DNA of 64,000 nt. Origin: Pedobacter schmidteae. GTDB taxonomy: Bacteria; Bacteroidota; Bacteroidia; Sphingobacteriales; Sphingobacteriaceae. The stretch is from NCBI RefSeq assembly GCF_900564155.1, contig NZ_LS999839.1, forward strand, positions 4,027,097 through 4,091,096, given 5' to 3'. Within the stretch, counting starts at the first letter, position 1. Each line of letters begins with the position of its first letter. The translations under genes and the position numbers were made by a program. Shown here one piece after another: positions 60,260 to 64,000 of this stretch. Below the pieces are notes generated by a model. The model searched no databases. It was not told the origin of the DNA and saw only the letters and a list, made by a program, of their open reading frames with translations.

Positions 60260-61435
60260 TTATTGAAAAATGGCAGCCAGCTTTTTGTCCAGATCTTCAT
60301 CCGAGCCGCCATTGGTATCGCCATACCTGCCAATAATTTTTCCCGAAGGATCAATTAATATTTTAGTAGGCAAAGAACTGATCCCGTATTTGTCCGAAAT
60401 ATCGGCCGGGTTAGGTAAGTTTTTCATCCTTAGGTCCATATCCAGTCCTCGCAATATATGGTGCCATATGCCAATCTGATCCTGCTCAACTGCTTTTTTC
60501 CATGCCGAGTGGTTTCTATCGTCGTCAGATATACCAATAATATCCAGGCCTTTATCTTTATAAGTATCAAATACTTTAATCAGATGAGGATTGCCTTTGC
60601 GGCATGGTACACACCAGCTTGCCCAGAAATCAATGATTACATATTTGCCTTTAAAATCGGATAGCGACAATGGTTTTCCATTGATATCTGTGGTCGTAAA
60701 ATTAGTGGCCATATTACCAGGACTGCCTTTTTCAATACGAGCAATCTCTTTGGCAATATCTTTTACTTCTGCTGTTTTCTTTAAGTTCGCATTAAAATTA
60801 TTATACACTGTTTTTACCGAATCAAGTTTCATTCTCGAAGTGTAAAAGCGCATGGTATTAACCGTGACATACGAATTGGGGTGGCCAATAAAAAAGTCAT
60901 AAGTGATTTTTTTGATGCGATCGTTATAAGGTTCCAGTTGATCTCTGATTTCTGACGCTTTTTCATGATCTTTTTCCTGCATTAATGCATTAGAACTGGG
61001 CTCCATTTCTTTTCTTACCACATCGGTTTTATGGGTCAGTTCTTCCAGTTCGCGTTGACTTTGTGAGCCGGTAATTTTCAGTGTGTTTAAATTCATGGCT
61101 TCGCCGGAAATGGTCATTTTGGCTGCCTCCAAATAGATTTCTTTTCTGCGGTCCCAAAATTGTTGCTGGCTGATCTCTTCTCCTTTGTTTTTAAACATGA
61201 CCGAAGCAGAGCAAGGACTATTAATTTTTCCGCTGATGAGGAATTTTTTGTTTACTATTGGCTTGGATATATTGATGATTTTTCCTGCTGCATTTTGGTA
61301 ATAAATGATCACCGAATCGGCACCATTGACATTCCCGCTAAGAGAAAAAAGGTCGGTTTTTTTTTGGGCCATTGCCGGTATACAAAGACACGTAGCCATT
61401 GTCAATGCGAAGAGGTTCTTTTTTTTCATGTTCAT
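60260..61435 (-). CDS. TlpA-like thiol-disulfide oxidoreductase with DUF4369
   Basis: A 391-residue exported protein. ATG 61435 gives MNMKKKNLFALTMATCLCIPAMAQ; the frame is open further upstream without a signal peptide, and ATG 61429 is an alternative. The DUF4369 domain (about 30-125) is followed by a helical middle and a thioredoxin domain (about 250-391). The redox centre is W-C-V-P-C in FWASWCVPCRKGNPH, with SSLPTKILIDPSGKI after it. It is the third gene of a leftward SusC-SusD-TlpA cluster, a common Bacteroidota arrangement of unclear substrate. Paralogue of 53016. Confidence 0.9.
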   Translation of the reverse strand: MNMKKKNLFALTMATCLCIPAMAQKKTDLFSLSGNVNGADSVIIYYQNAAGKIINISKPIVNKKFLISGKINSPCSASVMFKNKGEEISQQQFWDRRKEIYLEAAKMTISGEAMNLNTLKITGSQSQRELEELTHKTDVVRKEMEPSSNALMQEKDHEKASEIRDQLEPYNDRIKKITYDFFIGHPNSYVTVNTMRFYTSRMKLDSVKTVYNNFNANLKKTAEVKDIAKEIARIEKGSPGNMATNFTTTDINGKPLSLSDFKGKYVIIDFWASWCVPCRKGNPHLIKVFDTYKDKGLDIIGISDDDRNHSAWKKAVEQDQIGIWHHILRGLDMDLRMKNLPNPADISDKYGISSLPTKILIDPSGKIIGRYGDTNGGSDEDLDKKLAAIFQ

Positions 61436-61457
61436 AGTTTTATTTTTTTTTATAAGG

Positions 61458-62879
61458 TTAATAACCAGGGTTTTGTTCGGCCTTGCCATTGGCTTTGATT
61501 TCGTTATCAGGTATCGGTAAAATGAAAGAATTGATAGATTTGATTTCCGGTCTCAGCCCCTGTACTGTTAAAAAGGGCAATCGACGTAGGGCCAACCAAT
61601 CTAACCCATTTTCGGAAACGAAGTTTTTCATCACTTCCTTTACAATCAGCACATGCAACGCATCAGGTGTAATCGCCTTATCAACATTTTCAAAATCGGA
61701 AATTCCGGCATGGGCCATTACCGTTTTTAGCAAAGTTCTGGCTGGACTAAGATCTCCTCCAATCAGTGTGATGGCTTCGGCTTGTAGTAAATAAGCTTCA
61801 GATAAACGGAAGGCATAGGAGTAAATGGAAAGTGGTGTGAGACTGATATTTGTCGGATCGCCGCTATAGTATTTGGTTAGCTGATTTAAAGGGGCGCCTC
61901 GCTTCACTATCGGTTTGTATGTCCAGCTGGCTCGAGGATCGTTTGTCATTAGGGTCACCATAGCTGGGGAGGCGGGAAATTGCGTGTAATATTGGTTTGT
62001 TTGATATTTATAATTCTCTGTTGGAAAAGGCTGCAAACCCAGCATCACTTCCTCGCTGTTAAAGCCTTTGCTTAAAAAGATGTCTTTGGTGTTGGCCTCT
62101 AATTCGAAGGGACCGTTGTCAATTACATCTTTAGTAAGGGCAACTACTTGTGCATAGTCGCCTGCGGCGCCCCGGTTAATCAATACCCTTGCTTTTAGTA
62201 ATTTGGCTGTAGCGGCATTGGTGTAATATAGTTTTGTATTTGTACGTGGCAGATCGGGAATAGCTGCGTCCAGGTCGGCCAGGATGGCGGCATAACTTTC
62301 TGCAACACTTGATCTGGGTAAATTGAGGTTTTCTGAGTTCACAAACTCATTTCGTACTATGATGCCAAATTTGCTGTTGACATTGTAATACTGCCCAAAA
62401 TAAAACAAGAGATCGGCATTTGCAAAAGCCCTCAAAAAATGCGCTTCAGCCTTCATTTGTCTTTTTGTGGCTTCGGGAATGCTGGTTACAGGTTCTACAT
62501 TTTTAAGGAAACCATTAGCCGAATTGACCAGATTATAGCCGTAATTCCACTTAAGGGCCACAGCATAGTTGGTTTTATCAAAACTGAAGTTGCCAAATCC
62601 ATCTTCACCAGAGGAGTTAATCAATAATCCGGAAAGTTGTGATGGAAGGGCCTCATGTGTCTGGTTCCATTTGATAGAAGGAACCTCGTTGTTATCGGCA
62701 CCGGCATCTGCAAAGCGGTAATAAACGCCATTTAATACGGTAAGCGCACTCTTAGTGTCCAGGATAAGGTTTCCATCTACCTGCTTATCTGTGGGCATGA
62801 TATTTAACTGTTTTTTACAGGCCACTATTGGGGCTGTCATCAGTATCAGGGCCAGTAATTTTATATATGCATTTTTCAT
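61458..62879 (-). CDS. SusD/RagB-family surface lipoprotein (second cluster)
   Basis: A 473-residue SusD-like lipoprotein (lipobox PIVAC, followed by KKQLNIMPTDKQ). Typical helical segments are RQMKAEAHFLRAFANADLLFYFGQYYN and FRLSEAYLLQAEAITLIGGD, and FVSENGLDWLALRRLPFL occupies the place of the usual R-E-R-x-x-E-x-x-F/W block in variant form. It lies 17 bp after the SusC partner and 22 bp before the TlpA-like gene. No glycosidase is in reach, so the substrate may be a peptide or other non-glycan nutrient. Confidence 0.92.
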   Translation of the reverse strand: MKNAYIKLLALILMTAPIVACKKQLNIMPTDKQVDGNLILDTKSALTVLNGVYYRFADAGADNNEVPSIKWNQTHEALPSQLSGLLINSSGEDGFGNFSFDKTNYAVALKWNYGYNLVNSANGFLKNVEPVTSIPEATKRQMKAEAHFLRAFANADLLFYFGQYYNVNSKFGIIVRNEFVNSENLNLPRSSVAESYAAILADLDAAIPDLPRTNTKLYYTNAATAKLLKARVLINRGAAGDYAQVVALTKDVIDNGPFELEANTKDIFLSKGFNSEEVMLGLQPFPTENYKYQTNQYYTQFPASPAMVTLMTNDPRASWTYKPIVKRGAPLNQLTKYYSGDPTNISLTPLSIYSYAFRLSEAYLLQAEAITLIGGDLSPARTLLKTVMAHAGISDFENVDKAITPDALHVLIVKEVMKNFVSENGLDWLALRRLPFLTVQGLRPEIKSINSFILPIPDNEIKANGKAEQNPGY

Positions 62880-62896
62880 TTCGATCTGTTTTTAAG

Positions 62897-64000
62897 TTAA
62901 AATCCAACTTTTAATCCCAATGAGAATGTTCTTACGGTTGGGTAAACGCTGGCGTCAAAATATCCGCCGGTTACACTATAGGTATCGTTTGAAGTCTCGG
63001 GGTCGTTGCCCGGGTACTTTGTGATGGTAAACAGGTTTGTTGCTGATGCAAATATTGAAGCATTGATCAGCCCGGCGCGTTCCATCCACTTGCTTTTACT
63101 GAGTCGGTAATTGAAGCTCAATGTTCTTAATTTGATATAAGAAGAACTGAAAACATCCATACTAGATATGGGCGACCTACCATCTCCAAGTAGTAAGCGG
63201 GGTTGATCGCTATTCAGATTATCGGCATTATACCTTTTCAGCATAACGGCATTTGCATTGGAAGTGCCCGAAAATTGTGTGCTGGATACATGGTCTCCCC
63301 ACAACAGACTTCCGCCTTGCGAGAAAGTGAAATACAATTGCAAGTCTAAATTTTTATAGGTAAAACCCTGGGTGAAACCGCCGTAGTATTTTGGCGCAAC
63401 GCGGGCAATAATCTCATTAGTTTTTGGATAGGCACTATTGTATTGTTTATAGATTTCATAATCCAGGTCGTACATGACATCCCCGATATTCAGGTAGGGA
63501 TAAAATATATCACCAAACATACCCAGGTCCTTTTTATAGGCATCAAGTTGTTCCTTTGTTTTAATAATGCCTGTTACCTTATAGCCGGTAATCAAGCCCA
63601 GGGGTTCACCTTCAACAAGAGTGGTATTGCCCAGTTCCAATCCGCTTAAACTTCCTATTTGCCCCAGGTCTGCATTTTTATCCAGTCTGGTTACCAGCGA
63701 TTTGTTCCAGGTTACATTAAATGAAGCATTCCACCTGAAGTTTTTGTTGCGGATCAAATCGCCCTGCAAAGAAACTTCCAGCCCGGTATTTTTAATATCG
63801 GCTGTGTTTTTCAACAAGGTGCCGTAAGCGCTACTTGGTGCAACAGGCAGGGCCAGCAAAGCACCATTGGTTTTTTTGTTGTAGTAATCTACAGTAGCCT
63901 GCATCCTATTGTTAAACAAAGAGATGTCCAGGCCTAAATCTGTAGCTTTTGTACTTTCCCATTTGATGGCCTGGTTGCCCAGTTGTGTAGGAATAAGCGC
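62897..64000 (-). CDS. SusC/RagA-family TonB-linked transporter, C-terminal part (cut by window end)
   Basis: The leftward reading frame is open from the last base of the window. It encodes about 367 C-terminal residues of a protein normally near 1000. Barrel segments typical of SusC are seen: STKATDLGLDISLFNNRMQATVDYYNKKT-like strands, NTADIKNTGLEVSLQGDLIRNKNFRW, and the C-terminal FASATNLFTITKYPGNDPE and TFSLGLKVGF. No start, plug or STN domain can be judged. First gene of the SusC-SusD-TlpA cluster. Confidence 0.93.
   Translation of the reverse strand, partial: ALIPTQLGNQAIKWESTKATDLGLDISLFNNRMQATVDYYNKKTNGALLALPVAPSSAYGTLLKNTADIKNTGLEVSLQGDLIRNKNFRWNASFNVTWNKSLVTRLDKNADLGQIGSLSGLELGNTTLVEGEPLGLITGYKVTGIIKTKEQLDAYKKDLGMFGDIFYPYLNIGDVMYDLDYEIYKQYNSAYPKTNEIIARVAPKYYGGFTQGFTYKNLDLQLYFTFSQGGSLLWGDHVSSTQFSGTSNANAVMLKRYNADNLNSDQPRLLLGDGRSPISSMDVFSSSYIKLRTLSFNYRLSKSKWMERAGLINASIFASATNLFTITKYPGNDPETSNDTYSVTGGYFDASVYPTVRTFSLGLKVGF

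Noticed and set aside
1-64000. CRISPR arrays, insertion sequences, integrases, tRNA or rRNA genes
   Set aside because: No regularly spaced direct repeats with unique spacers, no transposase or integrase motifs and no tRNA-like cloverleaf were seen on reading both strands; weak tRNA signals could still be missed by eye.

Overview
The window looks like chromosome of a member of the Bacteroidota, most likely Sphingobacteriaceae (Pedobacter-like). The reasons are two SusC/SusD pairs, an ECF sigma/FecR pair feeding a SusC with an N-terminal signalling domain, three HmuY-type lipoproteins, many lipoproteins with a Cys-Lys-Lys start, promoter boxes of the TAnnTTTG type, and weak or absent Shine-Dalgarno sequences. 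No rRNA, tRNA, CRISPR array, transposase or phage gene was seen. The only RNA gene called with confidence is rnpB.

Layout. (1) 1-3.5 kb, + strand: a tight operon of a GntP/DsdX-type permease (cut by the window edge), RidA, a D-threonine aldolase/D-serine dehydratase-like PLP enzyme and an M19 dipeptidase. It reads as uptake and breakdown of D-hydroxy-amino acids. (2) 3.5-17.1 kb: a heme island. hmuTUV (inner-membrane heme ABC transporter) runs leftward. A TonB receptor, two HmuY lipoproteins, heme oxygenase and a PchR-type AraC regulator run rightward. A second rightward unit follows, with a third HmuY, three further lipoproteins and an S41 peptidase. The two rightward units begin with copies of the same 92-bp promoter module, and a related 23-bp element sits at the hmuT promoter. 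(3) 17-26.7 kb: a DUF1080 protein, a hybrid histidine kinase, small unknown genes, and an AraC-MFS-siderophore-interacting-protein module that suggests a second iron route. (4) 26.7-31.3 kb: a possible small RNA, a GH29 alpha-L-fucosidase with a TonB receptor, and an NAD(P)-binding protein.

(5) 31.5-51.4 kb: an ECF sigma-FecR-SusC-SusD glycan-type locus. It continues with surface lipoproteins and an unassigned TIM-barrel-like protein. A block with an oxidative character follows: a Tat-exported and a cytosolic Gfo/Idh/MocA oxidoreductase, a secreted phosphatase/nuclease-like enzyme, a 1030-residue lipoprotein fusing a sugar dehydrogenase to cytochrome c, a NupG-type permease and an exported ADP-ribosylglycohydrolase-like protein. 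(6) 51.5-60.2 kb: mostly housekeeping and regulation (gatB, a TlpA-like thioredoxin, a PhoB-type regulator, an RluA-type pseudouridine synthase, a ClC channel, an NtrC-family regulator, rnpB, ppnP). (7) 60.2-64 kb, - strand: TlpA/DUF4369, SusD, and a SusC cut by the window end.

The strongest candidates for something undescribed are three. The first is the second heme unit (HmuY3, unknown lipoproteins, PDZ-less S41 peptidase) under the duplicated promoter module. The second is the oxidative/nucleoside-like block at 42.5-51.4 kb. The third is a symmetrical array of 11-bp-spaced TGTGAA elements between rnpB and ppnP. A perfect 16-bp inverted repeat over the gatB promoter is also notable.
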